Assembly (NCBI GenBank): GCA_016704445.1
Contig: JADJAE010000045.1
Coordinates: 31,307 to 95,306, forward strand
DNA length: 64,000 nucleotides
Source: Deltaproteobacteria bacterium
GTDB lineage: Bacteria > Myxococcota_A > Polyangia > Polyangiales > Ga0077539
Reading direction: 5' to 3'
Shown here one piece after another: positions 10,259-20,035 of the stretch (positions are counted from its first letter, which is position 1; every line of letters starts with the position of its first letter). A model generated the notes under the pieces. That model ran no database searches. It was not told the DNA's origin and saw nothing but the letters and a program-made list of their open reading frames with translations. Position numbers and translations under genes: made by a program.

Positions 10259-13200
10259 CTACTCCGCGCCGATCTCGCGGAGGAAGGCGCGGGCCTCCTC
10301 CAGGTTGGCGTCCTCGGAGAGGGCCTTGCGCGCGAGGAAGACGGCCTTCTTGGCGTCGCCCTGGCTGCGGGCGATGACGCCCTGGCGGAGGAAGGCCATC
10401 GCGCGGCTCATGGGCGCGGGGTTCTTCATCAGGGCGATGGCGCGCAGGGCCTTCTGGGCGATGTCGAAGTTGGCCTGCTCCATCGCGACGTCGGCCAGCT
10501 CGGCGGCCACCTGGCCGTTCTGGGGATCGGTGTCGAGCGCGGCGTTGAGCCACGCCATCTCCACCGCGTGGTCGCCCGCCGCGTAGGCCAGGCGGCCCAT
10601 GCGGTGCTGGAGCATCGCGAGCTCCTTCGAGCGGCGGTTCTTGTGCGCGGCGATGGCGGTGTTGAGGAGCCCGGAGGCGTCCTCGAGCCGCTGCGACGCC
10701 GTGTATGCATCGACGAGGAGCACCGTCACGTCGTGGTCGCCGGGGCGCAGCGCGTGGGCCCGCTCCAGCGGCTCGATGGCCAGCGCGGGCTCGGCCGCGT
10801 TGTCGAGCAGCACCTCGCCTGCCTTGCGGAACCCGTCGAAGCGCTCGCCCGCGTCGGCGCTCCGCTCGGCCGCGTCGGTCCAGAGCTTGGCGGCCTCGTG
10901 GAAGAGCCCGAGGGCCTCGTAGAGCTGCCGCAGCCGGTCGCGCAGCACCGTGTTGCCCAGGTCGGCGCCGTAGGCCCGCTGCAGCCCCTCGCGCGCGTCC
11001 GTCGGTCGACCCGCCGCCGCGCACGCGTCGGCCAGCCGCACCGCCGCGTCGGCCCTCGCCTCGCCCTGCTCGAGCGCCACCAGCCGGTGGTACCCCATCG
11101 CCGCGTCGTCCCAGCGCCCCGCCTCGGCGTGCAGCGCCGCGAGCCGCCGCAGCGCCTCCAGGTCGTCGGGCTGCCCGGTCACCCACTCCGCCAGCAGGGT
11201 CGTCCCCTCGGCGACGCGCCCGATGCTCGGCAGCACCTCCGTCAGCCGCAGCAGCGAGCTCCTCGCCGCCGCGGTGTCGCCGTCCGCCAGCGCCCGCATC
11301 CGCCGACGGTCGAGCGCCGCCGCGAACTCCCCGGCCAGCACGTCGCCCACCCGCAGGTAGGCCACCTCCAGGTCCTCCACCGCGCCATCGCCGTCGCCCG
11401 CCGCGCCGCGCAGCTCGGCCCGCAGCCGCAGCAGCGGGGCCACCATCGCGTCGCCTCCGACGCCGCGCTCCAGCGCCTCGCCCACCGCCCCGATCGCCGC
11501 CGCGCCGTCGCCCGCCGCCGTCAGCGTGCGCGCGTACTCCGCCAGCAGCCCGAGGTCCTCCGGGGCGTCCGCCCTCGCGTCGCCCAGGAGCGCCGCGGCC
11601 CTCGCCGGGTCGCCCAGCGCGTCGCGGTACATCGCCGCCGCCTCGCGCAGCGCCGCCGCCCGCTGTCCGGCGTCCTCGAGCTGCCGCCCGTAGCGCTCCC
11701 GCACCGACGCGAGGGCCGCGTGGTCCCCGCGCGCCGCGTAGCGCGCCTCCAGGTGCCCTCGGATCGCCTCGTCCCCCGGCGTCGCCGCGAAGCCCGCCTC
11801 CAGCGCGCGCTCGATGCCCTCCGCGTCGCCCATCTGCTCCCGGAGCTGCGCCAGCTGCATCGCCAGCGCCGCCGCCTCCGCGCCCGAGCGCCTGGAAAGC
11901 AGCCGCTCCAGCACCGCCGCGCGCTCCTCCGCCGGGTCGTCCGCCGTCATGAGCCCGTGCGCCGTCGCCAGCAGCTCGGCGTCGTCGGGCAGCACCTCCA
12001 GCGCGCTGCGCATCACGTCCACAGCGCGGTCGCGCCGCGTCGGGGCGAGCAGCCCCGCGAGGCGCAGGCCAAGCACCCGGGTGCCCTCCGCGTCCGAGCG
12101 CTCGCGGGCGCTGTCGAAGCGGGCGAAGAGCAGCTCGGCCAGGTCCTCGTGGCGCTCCGCGCGCTCGTAGAGGTCGGCCAGCAGCGTCGTGGCCGCGGTG
12201 TCGTCCGGGTCCTCGTCGAGCAGCGCCCGCAGCGACTCCATCGCCGACTCCTCGCCGCCGGGCCGCGCCAGCAGGATGCGAGCGCGCTCCATCCGGAGGT
12301 GCTTGCGGTCCGCCGGGTCGAAGACGTTCGAGACCGACTCCTCGATGAGGGCCTCCAGCCGCGCTTCGTCCCCGAGCCGACGGTACACGATCAGCAGCGG
12401 CTCCCACACGGCGCGGTTGCCCGGGTCGCGCGCATGCAACGCCTCATAGGTGCTCGCCGCGAGCCGCAGGTCGTCGAGCGGACCGGCCGCCAGCGCCGCC
12501 ACGCGCAGCTCCAGGTGCATCGCCTCGTCCTCCTCGGACTGCGCCGCCGCCGCGCGCAGCCAGCGCACGGCCTCCGCCGGGTCGCCCGCGGTCTCCCGCA
12601 GCCGCGCCAGCGCCACCATCGCCCAGGTCGCCTCGCGCGCCTCGTCGCGCTCCTCGCCGATCGCGATCGCGCGGCGCAGCAGGGCCTCCGCGCGAGAGTC
12701 CAGTTGCAGGTCGAGCGCCAGCTCCACGGCCTGGTGCAGCGTCTCCCACGAGGCCTCCGGGGAGGCGGCGCGGCGCTCCAGCACGTCGAGCAGCGCGGCG
12801 CGGTCGTCGGCCTCTCGGGCCACGCGCTCGTAGAGGTCGAGCACCGAGGCGCGCTCCGGCCACGACGAAGCCGTCGACTGGAGGAGCTGCGCCGCGCGGG
12901 GGAGGTCGGGGGCGTGCTCCTGCACCCAGGCGATCCAGGTGAGGCCCTCCTCCACGTCGGCGGGCTCCTGGGAGGCGAGCAGCAGGGCGGCGAGGCTCCA
13001 GGCCGATCCGCGGGCGGCGTCGCCCTCGGAGGCCGTGAGCATGCGCAGCACCTCGATGCGCCCGGCGGTGTCGCCGAGCACGTCGAGCGCGTGGTCGAGG
13101 CCCCACCAGGCCGCCACCTGGATCTCGTCGTCGCCCTGCGCCGCGGCCTCGCGGTAGAGCGCGACGGCGCCGGTCAGGTCGCCGAGGTCGTGGGCCAGCG

Positions 13201-16200
13201 CGAAGGCGAGGCGCAGCGAGAGCGTGCCCACCGCGGAGGGGTCGGACCCGGCGCGGGCGACGTCGAGGGCCGAGCGAAGGGTGGCCTCGTAGCGAGGCAC
13301 CTGGGAGGTGGCGCGGGAGACGCGCGCCGCGGCGTCATGCAGGCCCGCATCGAGGGGGCGCAGCGCGAGGGCCTCGAGCAGCGCGTCGAGGGCCTCGGCG
13401 GGGCGGCTGAGCTGCTCGTCGAGGAGGGTGGCGGTGTCGGCCAGGGCCGAGGCGCGGGCGGAGGGCTCGCGCTCCCGCTCCAGCCGGGAGCGCAGCGCCC
13501 GGAGGAGCACCTCGTGCTCGCCCATGGAGCGGAGCGCCTGCTCGAAGCGCAGCGCGTCGGCGTCCGAGCGGGAGGAGACCTCGAAGGCGGTCTCCAGGGT
13601 CTCGGCGGCGCGGTCGTGCTGGCCGAGGTCGCGGGCGATGCGGAAGAGCTCGAGCAGCACCTCGGCCGGGCGCGGCAGGTCGTCGGAGGGGGCGGTCTGA
13701 CGGCGCACGATGAGCAGCAGCGCGCGGAAGGCCCGCTCCGCCCGGTCGAGCTGGCCGGCCTCGCGGGCGAGCTCGCCCAGCAGCCGGAACACCCCCGGGT
13801 GGCCCATGTCGATGCTCGACGCGAGGTCGAGCTGGGCGAGCGCCTCCGGGAGGTCTCCCCGGGCGCGGGCGATGAGCGCGAGCTGGTGGTGGGCGTGGGC
13901 GCGCTCCGGCGGGCGCTGCCGCCCGTAGGCCTCGAGCAGCGCGTCGAGGATGGCCCTCGCCTCGTCGAGCCGACCGGAGGCGCGCAGGGCGTTGGCGAGC
14001 GCGATGCGCAGCCCGCGGTCGTCGGGCGACGCCGCCGAGGCGGCCTCGAGCACCGGCACAGCGCGCTCCGGCGCGTCGAGGCGCTGGTGAAGGATCTCCG
14101 CGGCCTCGCGCAGCTCCGCCGACGAGGGAGCGTGCCCGTCCGAGGGCTCCGAGAGCAGCGCGGCCAGGGGCTCCCAGCGGCCCGACTCGCGGTAGAGCGC
14201 CGCGAGGTGGGACCGCAGCTCGCCCGCGTCGCCGCCGCTCGCGAGCTGGGCCTCGAGCACCGAGCGCGCCCGCTCCGGGTCGCCGCTCGCCACGTAGACC
14301 CGGGAGAGCGCCGCCACCACCGGGCGCCGCTCGTCGCCGGTCGCGCGGGCCAGCCGGCGCTCGAGGAAGGTCGCCGCGATCGTCGGCTCGTTGCGCGCGA
14401 GGTGCAGCCGGGCGAGCCCGTCGAGGGCCACCGGGTCGTCGCCGCGCGCCGCGATGCGGCCGTAGCCGTCGATGGCCGCGACGTCGTCGTGGAGGTCGCG
14501 CTCGGCCACCGTCGCGGCGGACATCCAGAGCGCGTCGGCCCCGGGGACCCCGGCGGCGTCGAGGGCCGAGGCCTGCGCCGCGAGGATGCCGTGCAGCTCC
14601 CTGGCGCGCTTCACGTCGAGCAGCCCGGTGAGCGCCGCGATGGTCTCCGGGTGGCCCGGCTCCTCCTCGAGGTTCTCGGAGTAGGTGGCGAGCGCGCCGT
14701 CGTCGTCGCCGAGCGCCCGCTGGTTGCGGGCGATGTCCATGCGAAGATGCATGCGACGCGAGGCGTCGTCGGTGAGCGAGAGCTCGTGCCGGCGGAGCGA
14801 GAGCAGCTCGACCCGCATCGCCGCGGCGTCGTAGAGGTCGGCCAGCCGCGCGATGATGTGCGCGTCGTTGGGGGCCTCGCCGTAGAGCGCCTCGTAGAGC
14901 GTGATCGCCCCGGCGGTGTCGCCGAGGTCACGGGCCGAGCGCTCCGCCGCCGCCGCCCGAAGCGCGCGCGACTCCGCGACGGAGAACGGGAGATCTTCGG
15001 CGGCCTTGATGAGCACCGCCACCGCCTCGGGGTGCTCGCCGCCCGCGGCGTAGAGGTCGACCTGCGTGCGCATCGCCCAGGTGGCGTGCGGCCGCGCGGA
15101 CTCGTCGCCCCGCTTCCAGTGCTCCGCGCTGCGGTCCTTCAGGGCGGAGAGCAGCTCGAGGACGCTGGCGCGGTCGCCCCCGGTGGCGAGCTCCACCTCC
15201 GCGGCCTCGCGCAGCACCCCGATGGACTCCGGCACGTCGCCGAGCGCCACCTCGAGCGAGCGCAGGGTCTCCACCAGCGCGTGCCCGGGGCTGCGCCGCT
15301 GGAGCGCCGCGTACTGCTGCAGCCGCGCGACGTCGCCGTTGTCGAGCGCCACCGCCCGACCGAGGAAGGCCTCCGCCGCGTCCAGGTCGCCGCGGCCCCG
15401 CTGGTGCCGCGAGGCCGCCCAGGTGAGCAGCGCGGCCTTCAGCGGGTCAGGGAGCACCGTCGTATGCATCTGCGCATCGGCGGCGCTCAGGGCGAGGGCC
15501 CAGCTCGCGGCGGGGTCTTCGCCGCCGTCCACCGCGGCGTCGAAGGCGTCGGAGAGCGCGGGGTCGATGCGCCCGAGCGCGCCGCTGGTGGTGACCAGGG
15601 CCTCGGCCGCGGCGTCCCAGCGCCCGCACGCTGCGCCCACGCGCTCCGTCGCCGTCGCGGCGCGGAGGTTGGAGCGGTCGGCGCGCGCCACGCGGACGAA
15701 GGCGTCGAGGGCGCCCTCGCGGTCGTCGAGGGTGCCTTCGAGGATCTCCCCGAGGCGCAGCGCCAGCCGGTGCGAGTCCGCCTCCGGGCTCGCGGCGCTC
15801 GCCGCGCGGTAGGCGTCGGCCACGATGGACCACTCGCCCACCTGCTGCGCGAGGCGCTCGATCTCCTGCTCCAGCTCGGCGCCGTCCGCGCCGACGCCCG
15901 CCGAGAGCGGGAGCGCGCGGGCCAGCAGCGTGAGCGCCCTGCGCGCGTCGCCCTGGCGCTGCTCGGCGATCTCCGCGGACTCTCGCAGCACCTCCAGGCG
16001 CGCGGTGACCTCGGCCGTGGCGGCGAGCCGGTGCTCGGCCAGGTCGACGAGGGCGCCCCAGTCGCCGGTGCGGCGGAACGCCCGGTCGAGCGCCGCGGTG
16101 GCCGCGTCGTGCGCGGAGGGGACGTCGAGCATCGCGCGCATCCCGGCGAGGGCGTCGAGCTGCCCCGGCGCGTCGTCGAGCGCCGCGCGGTACGCCGCCA

Positions 16201-16735
16201 GGGTCTCCTCGGGCGAGTCGCCCCTCGCCCGGAACACATCGCCCGCCCGAGCCTTCAGCATCGCCCGGCGGGCCGGGTCGGTCTCCGTGGCGCTCGCGCG
16301 CTCCAGCAGCTCCAGCAGCTCGGACCAGCGCTCGGCGCGCGCCAGCAGCAGCGAGAGCGCGTCGACCACGGCGACGTCCTCGCCGAAGGCCTCGCGCACC
16401 TGGCGCCACGTCGCGATCGCGTCGTCGGTGCGGCCCAGCTCGTCGGCCTGGATCTTCGCGACCGCCGTGAGGTCGCCCCGTCGCGCGTCGTCGTCCGAGG
16501 CCGCCGCCGAGCGGGCGCGCAGCACGTCGACGAGCTCGTCCCAGCGCTGTGCGTCTTCCAGCAGCGAGGCCAGCGCGTCGAGCGACGCGGCATCACCGGG
16601 CGCGAGCTGCAGCCTCGCCCGCCAGGCCGCCACCGCGCGCTCATGGGCGCCGATGGACTGCGCCAGCGCGGCCGCGCGCGCCCAGGTCTCGACCTGCGCG
16701 GCGGTGGAGTCTTCGAGGCCCGCGAGGCGTTCCAT
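10259..16735 (-). CDS. Giant TPR repeat protein, main C-terminal part
   Basis: A 2,158-residue open frame made almost entirely of tandem helical TPR units of about 34-40 residues, many with the pattern W-x-x-L-A-x-L-Y/A-x-A-x-R and D-P-x-x-A (for example AVALYREAAAQGDD, PAEAVRWLRAAAAQ). There is no signal peptide or transmembrane helix, so it is probably a cytoplasmic scaffold. The coding frame continues upstream past the ATG at 16735 to about 16810 without a credible ribosome site, and matches the end of the frame at 16641-18041. I read both as one gene of about 2,590 codons broken by a frameshift at 16807-16814. The upstream neighbour is a Ser/Thr kinase, a common pairing in myxobacteria. 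Confidence 0.8.
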   Translation of the reverse strand: MERLAGLEDSTAAQVETWARAAALAQSIGAHERAVAAWRARLQLAPGDAASLDALASLLEDAQRWDELVDVLRARSAAASDDDARRGDLTAVAKIQADELGRTDDAIATWRQVREAFGEDVAVVDALSLLLARAERWSELLELLERASATETDPARRAMLKARAGDVFRARGDSPEETLAAYRAALDDAPGQLDALAGMRAMLDVPSAHDAATAALDRAFRRTGDWGALVDLAEHRLAATAEVTARLEVLRESAEIAEQRQGDARRALTLLARALPLSAGVGADGAELEQEIERLAQQVGEWSIVADAYRAASAASPEADSHRLALRLGEILEGTLDDREGALDAFVRVARADRSNLRAATATERVGAACGRWDAAAEALVTTSGALGRIDPALSDAFDAAVDGGEDPAASWALALSAADAQMHTTVLPDPLKAALLTWAASRHQRGRGDLDAAEAFLGRAVALDNGDVARLQQYAALQRRSPGHALVETLRSLEVALGDVPESIGVLREAAEVELATGGDRASVLELLSALKDRSAEHWKRGDESARPHATWAMRTQVDLYAAGGEHPEAVAVLIKAAEDLPFSVAESRALRAAAAERSARDLGDTAGAITLYEALYGEAPNDAHIIARLADLYDAAAMRVELLSLRRHELSLTDDASRRMHLRMDIARNQRALGDDDGALATYSENLEEEPGHPETIAALTGLLDVKRARELHGILAAQASALDAAGVPGADALWMSAATVAERDLHDDVAAIDGYGRIAARGDDPVALDGLARLHLARNEPTIAATFLERRLARATGDERRPVVAALSRVYVASGDPERARSVLEAQLASGGDAGELRSHLAALYRESGRWEPLAALLSEPSDGHAPSSAELREAAEILHQRLDAPERAVPVLEAASAASPDDRGLRIALANALRASGRLDEARAILDALLEAYGRQRPPERAHAHHQLALIARARGDLPEALAQLDLASSIDMGHPGVFRLLGELAREAGQLDRAERAFRALLLIVRRQTAPSDDLPRPAEVLLELFRIARDLGQHDRAAETLETAFEVSSRSDADALRFEQALRSMGEHEVLLRALRSRLEREREPSARASALADTATLLDEQLSRPAEALDALLEALALRPLDAGLHDAAARVSRATSQVPRYEATLRSALDVARAGSDPSAVGTLSLRLAFALAHDLGDLTGAVALYREAAAQGDDEIQVAAWWGLDHALDVLGDTAGRIEVLRMLTASEGDAARGSAWSLAALLLASQEPADVEEGLTWIAWVQEHAPDLPRAAQLLQSTASSWPERASVLDLYERVAREADDRAALLDVLERRAASPEASWETLHQAVELALDLQLDSRAEALLRRAIAIGEERDEAREATWAMVALARLRETAGDPAEAVRWLRAAAAQSEEDEAMHLELRVAALAAGPLDDLRLAASTYEALHARDPGNRAVWEPLLIVYRRLGDEARLEALIEESVSNVFDPADRKHLRMERARILLARPGGEESAMESLRALLDEDPDDTAATTLLADLYERAERHEDLAELLFARFDSARERSDAEGTRVLGLRLAGLLAPTRRDRAVDVMRSALEVLPDDAELLATAHGLMTADDPAEERAAVLERLLSRRSGAEAAALAMQLAQLREQMGDAEGIERALEAGFAATPGDEAIRGHLEARYAARGDHAALASVRERYGRQLEDAGQRAAALREAAAMYRDALGDPARAAALLGDARADAPEDLGLLAEYARTLTAAGDGAAAIGAVGEALERGVGGDAMVAPLLRLRAELRGAAGDGDGAVEDLEVAYLRVGDVLAGEFAAALDRRRMRALADGDTAAARSSLLRLTEVLPSIGRVAEGTTLLAEWVTGQPDDLEALRRLAALHAEAGRWDDAAMGYHRLVALEQGEARADAAVRLADACAAAGRPTDAREGLQRAYGADLGNTVLRDRLRQLYEALGLFHEAAKLWTDAAERSADAGERFDGFRKAGEVLLDNAAEPALAIEPLERAHALRPGDHDVTVLLVDAYTASQRLEDASGLLNTAIAAHKNRRSKELAMLQHRMGRLAYAAGDHAVEMAWLNAALDTDPQNGQVAAELADVAMEQANFDIAQKALRAIALMKNPAPMSRAMAFLRQGVIARSQGDAKKAVFLARKALSEDANLEEARAFLREIGAE

Positions 16736-18041
16736 GGCGTCGAGCCTGGCGCTGCGGTCGTCGGAGTCCGCGAGCAGCGCCTCGAGGTGGCGAGCGCTCT
16801 CGAGCGCGACCGACGGCCGGCGCCCCGGGGGCGTCGAGCACCTCGCGGTAGAGGGCCACCGCGCCGGGGGCGTCGCCGAGCACCGTGGCGCGCACCTCGG
16901 CCGCGCGCACGAGCAGCGCCAGCCTGCGCTCGAGCGAGCCCTCGCCGCCGGCCGCGCCGAGGGAGCGAGCGGACTCGATCAGCGCGTCGACCAGCACGCC
17001 GTGGCGGCCGGTGCGGCCCGCGGCGGCGGTGAGCTCGTCGAGGGCCTCGTCCGAGCGCGGCGAGAGCGCGAGCAGGCGGGCGAGGTGGGGCATCGCCTCG
17101 GCCTCGCGCCCGAGGCCCCGGAGCCGGTCGGAGAGCTCGCGCAGCGTGGGCGAGTCGTCGTCGTGGGAGGAGACCTCCAGCACCCGGTGCAGCACCCGCA
17201 GCACGTCGTCGACGCGGCCCGCCTGGTCGTACTGGGTGCGGAGCATCGCGAGGGACTGGCGGCTGACGGTGGAGTCGTCGGAGCTGCCGAGGCGCTCGAG
17301 CACCGCCCAGGCGTCGGCGCGGTCGCCGCCGGCGTCGAGCATCGCGGTGGCGGTCTGAAGCGCCCCGGCGGGGTCGTGGAGGGCGTCGAGGTAGAGGGCC
17401 GCGATGCGGGCGCGCTGTGCCCTCGCGGCGGCGGGGTCGAGGTGCGCGAGCCGGGTGGACCAGAGCCCGATGAGGTCGCGGTGGCGGCCCTGGCGCTCGT
17501 AGAGCCGCTCGAGGGCGCGGGCGGTCTGCGGCTCCGTCGGGTCGAGCGCGAAGAGGGCCTCCAGGTAGCCCGCGGCGCGCTCGGGCTGCGCGGCGAATTC
17601 ACGGGCGACGTTGGAGGCCTCGAGCAGCAGCGCGCGTCGGCGGGCGATGTCCCCCTCGGGGGTGGCTGCGAGGGTGCGGTCGTAGAGGGAGAGCAGGTCG
17701 TCCCAGCGCTCGTCGACGGTGTAGAGCATCGTGAGGCGCTCGAAGGCCCACTGGTCGCTCGCGTCGGCGCGCAGCACCGCGTCGAGCACGACCACGCGCG
17801 CGGCCGTGTCGCCCGACCACTCTTCGAGGAAGGCCAGCGCCCGCTCGCCCAGCTTCGAGGCGATGCCCGGCGAGTCGGTGCGCTCCAGGGCCTCCCGGTA
17901 GCGCTCGATCACCTCGTCGGGGCGCTGCAGCGCGCGAGCGCTCGACTCGGCGGCTTCCCAACCCGCGTCGTTCGTCGGGTCCTGCGACACCAGTTGCAGC
18001 GCGTTGCGGAGAATTTCCTCGTGATCGGCGTGCGTGCTCAT
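16641..18041 (-). CDS. Giant TPR repeat protein, N-terminal part (frameshifted)
   Basis: Starts at ATG 18041 (MSTHADHEEILRNALQLVSQ) and gives about 410 residues of TPR-like helices (DEVIERYREALERTDSPG; LLSLYDRTLAATPEGD) before the frame becomes Arg-rich nonsense after about 16810. At 16807-16814 the plus strand has a tandem CGACCGAC; removing one 4-base copy joins the frame to the 10259-16735 ORF as ...APAVALESARHLEAL. The whole span 10259-18041 is 7,783 bases, one more than a multiple of three, which agrees with a net +1 change. Whether this is a sequencing error or a real disruption cannot be decided here. Confidence 0.75.
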   Translation of the reverse strand: MSTHADHEEILRNALQLVSQDPTNDAGWEAAESSARALQRPDEVIERYREALERTDSPGIASKLGERALAFLEEWSGDTAARVVVLDAVLRADASDQWAFERLTMLYTVDERWDDLLSLYDRTLAATPEGDIARRRALLLEASNVAREFAAQPERAAGYLEALFALDPTEPQTARALERLYERQGRHRDLIGLWSTRLAHLDPAAARAQRARIAALYLDALHDPAGALQTATAMLDAGGDRADAWAVLERLGSSDDSTVSRQSLAMLRTQYDQAGRVDDVLRVLHRVLEVSSHDDDSPTLRELSDRLRGLGREAEAMPHLARLLALSPRSDEALDELTAAAGRTGRHGVLVDALIESARSLGAAGGEGSLERRLALLVRAAEVRATVLGDAPGAVALYREVLDAPGAPAVGRARERSPPRGAARGLRRPQRQARRHGTPRGPRRLHRRAGRDLGARGRAGAVHRRP

Positions 18042-18074
18042 CGGGCGGTGATCCTCGCAGAAGGCAGTAGGGAT

Positions 18075-18103
18075 CGTCGGGGGATCTTTTCCTTCCCCCG
18101 ACG
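18075..18103. repeat. Hairpin in the leader of the giant TPR gene
   Basis: CGTCGGGGG and CCCCCGACG form a perfect 9-bp stem around an 11-base loop, 34 bases before the TPR start and within the 179-base gap behind the kinase gene. There is no T-run after the stem on the minus strand, so it is not a standard intrinsic terminator. It could be an RNA stability or attenuation element between the two genes. Confidence 0.4.
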
Positions 18104-18220
18104 GCGCCTGGACGATGGTTTTTGGTGGGGCGGGAGGATAACCCAACCCCCCGGCGGAGGGTCCAGGGTCAAAACGAGCGAGCGCGAAGTGGAAGGGGCG
18201 CGAGACTCCTTACTCGGTGA

Positions 18221-19900
18221 TCAGGGCCTTCCGGGCCTCCCGGGCCTCCCGGGCGGCGCGCGGAGGGCGTCGATGCGCTGGTGGATCGCGTCGCGGTCGG
18301 GGGCGTTGGGGTTCTGCTCAAGGTAGCGCTCGAGCTGCTGAGCGAGGCGCTCGCGACCCACCTGCGTGCCCTGGCGGATGAGCTGATCCAGCGGGAGGGC
18401 CGGCGCGGGGCCGGTCGGCGCGGCGGGCGCAGGCACGTCCGTCGTGGGCGTGGGCGTGGCGGGCGTCGGCGTGGGTGTCGGGGTCGGCGCAGCGGGCGCA
18501 GGGACGTCCGTCGCGGGCGTGGGCGTGGGCGTGGGCGTGGCGGGTGTCGGCGTCGGCGTGGGACGGACCACCGGGGGCCGTCGTGGCGTCGTGGGCGCGG
18601 CGGGGACGGGGGCCGTGGGCGCTGCGGGGACGGGGGCCGCGACGACGGGGACGGGGGCCGCGGGGGCCGGAGGAGCGACGATCGGGGCCGCGGGAGCGAC
18701 CGGGGTCACCGGCGTCGAGGGAGAGCTGGGAGAGGCGGGGGAGGAGTCGCGAGAGACGAGGAGGGCCGCGAGGCCACCGCCGGCGGCGAGGAGGAGCACT
18801 GCGCCGAGGATCCACGGGGCGCGGGAGCGGGGGCGGCGGCGGGCGGGCGTCGCGGCCGAGGGGGAGACGCCCAGATACGACGGTTGCAGCGGGGGAGCGG
18901 GCACCGCGCCGGCGTTGAGGGTCTGCGGCAGGAAGGCCGGCATCGCGACGGTGGCTGCGACGCCGACCGCGCTCGCGGGGATGGGGACCGTGCGCGCAGG
19001 CCCGCCGCCCAGCAGGGCGACCTCCAGGGACTGGACCGCGGCGGAGGCGTCGGGGAAGCGCGCTGAGGCCTCGCGCTGCACCGCCCTCGCGAACCACGCG
19101 TCGAAGCCCGAGGGGACGAGCGAGCCGACGCCGAGCTGGGCCGCGCGCGCCGACGCCGGGGGAATCGGCTCGAAGAGCATCTCCCGCATCATCGCGGCGA
19201 CGGAGCTGCCGGAGAGGCTCCCGGTGGTCCAGAAGGAGCGGCCGGTGAGGAGGTAGAAGGCCACGAGGCCGATGGCCCAGACGTCCGTCGGGGGCCCGAT
19301 CTGGCCGTGCGGGTCGCTCTGCTCGGGGGCCATCCAGAGGGGCGTGCCCATGCTGCCGGTGGCGGTGCCGCGGGCGTCCTGGATGACCTTGGCGATGCCG
19401 AAGTCGAGCACCTTCACCATCACCGTCGCGCCCTCGCGGCGCGTCGACGCGAGGAAGATGTTCTCGGGCTTCACGTCGCGGTGCACCAGGCCCGCGCGGT
19501 GCGCCGCCCCGAGCGCGTGGCACACCTGCCGGAGGATCTCGTAGGCCTCCGAGGGAGGCGCCGCGCCGCGCTTCTCCACGCGGTCGAAGAGGGTCTCTCC
19601 CTGGAGCAGCTCCATCGCGAGCCACGGCACGCCGGAGGCCTCGTCGACCCCGGAGGCGATGACCTCCACCACGTGGTCGCTCTCGATGCGAGAGCCCGCC
19701 CGCGCCTCGTCGGCGAAGCGTCGGCGGTTGTTCGGGTCGGCCACGAACTGCGGGTGCATCAGCTTGAGGGCGCGCTCCCGGCCGGTGCTGAGCTGCTCGA
19801 CCACGTAGACCGAGCCCATGCCGCCGTCGGCCAGCGGGCGGACCACTCGAAAGTCATGGGCGAAGAGGGTTCCGGGGGAGAGCTGCGCGAGCGTCGACAT
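18221..19900 (-). CDS. Membrane Ser/Thr protein kinase with PTPT-repeat tail
   Basis: A Hanks-type kinase of 559 residues. The kinase domain (about 10-290) has LADGGMGSVYVVE, the ATP lysine in ALKLMH, HRDVKPEN, VLDFGIAK and GTPLWMAPEQ, all intact. A transmembrane helix (APWILGAVLLLAAGGGLAAL) at about 365 is followed by an extracytoplasmic tail of about 110 residues of Pro/Ala/Thr/Val, including PTPTPTPATP runs, then a short helical end (LAQQLERYLEQNPNAPDRDA) and three GRP repeats. The low-complexity tail may cross periplasm or cell wall. The giant TPR gene follows on the same strand, so it is a candidate partner or substrate. Confidence 0.92.
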   Translation of the reverse strand: MSTLAQLSPGTLFAHDFRVVRPLADGGMGSVYVVEQLSTGRERALKLMHPQFVADPNNRRRFADEARAGSRIESDHVVEVIASGVDEASGVPWLAMELLQGETLFDRVEKRGAAPPSEAYEILRQVCHALGAAHRAGLVHRDVKPENIFLASTRREGATVMVKVLDFGIAKVIQDARGTATGSMGTPLWMAPEQSDPHGQIGPPTDVWAIGLVAFYLLTGRSFWTTGSLSGSSVAAMMREMLFEPIPPASARAAQLGVGSLVPSGFDAWFARAVQREASARFPDASAAVQSLEVALLGGGPARTVPIPASAVGVAATVAMPAFLPQTLNAGAVPAPPLQPSYLGVSPSAATPARRRPRSRAPWILGAVLLLAAGGGLAALLVSRDSSPASPSSPSTPVTPVAPAAPIVAPPAPAAPVPVVAAPVPAAPTAPVPAAPTTPRRPPVVRPTPTPTPATPTPTPTPATDVPAPAAPTPTPTPTPATPTPTTDVPAPAAPTGPAPALPLDQLIRQGTQVGRERLAQQLERYLEQNPNAPDRDAIHQRIDALRAPPGRPGRPGRP

Positions 19901-20035
19901 CCCCTGATCAATGAAGCGCGTCGCCGAACTTCACAAGAGAACGCGACCGAAGGGCGCTCAGGGAGGAGCGAGGGAGGGGATCAGGGAGGATGAGGGGAGG
20001 GGAGAGGAGAGGGGAGGGAAGGGGAGGTCAGCGCA

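Noticed and set aside
10568..17032. A plus-strand frame of more than 2,100 codons opposite the TPR gene
   Set aside because: Arg/Gly/Ala-rich low-complexity translation without domains; it is open only because of the high-GC codon bias of the opposite TPR frame.
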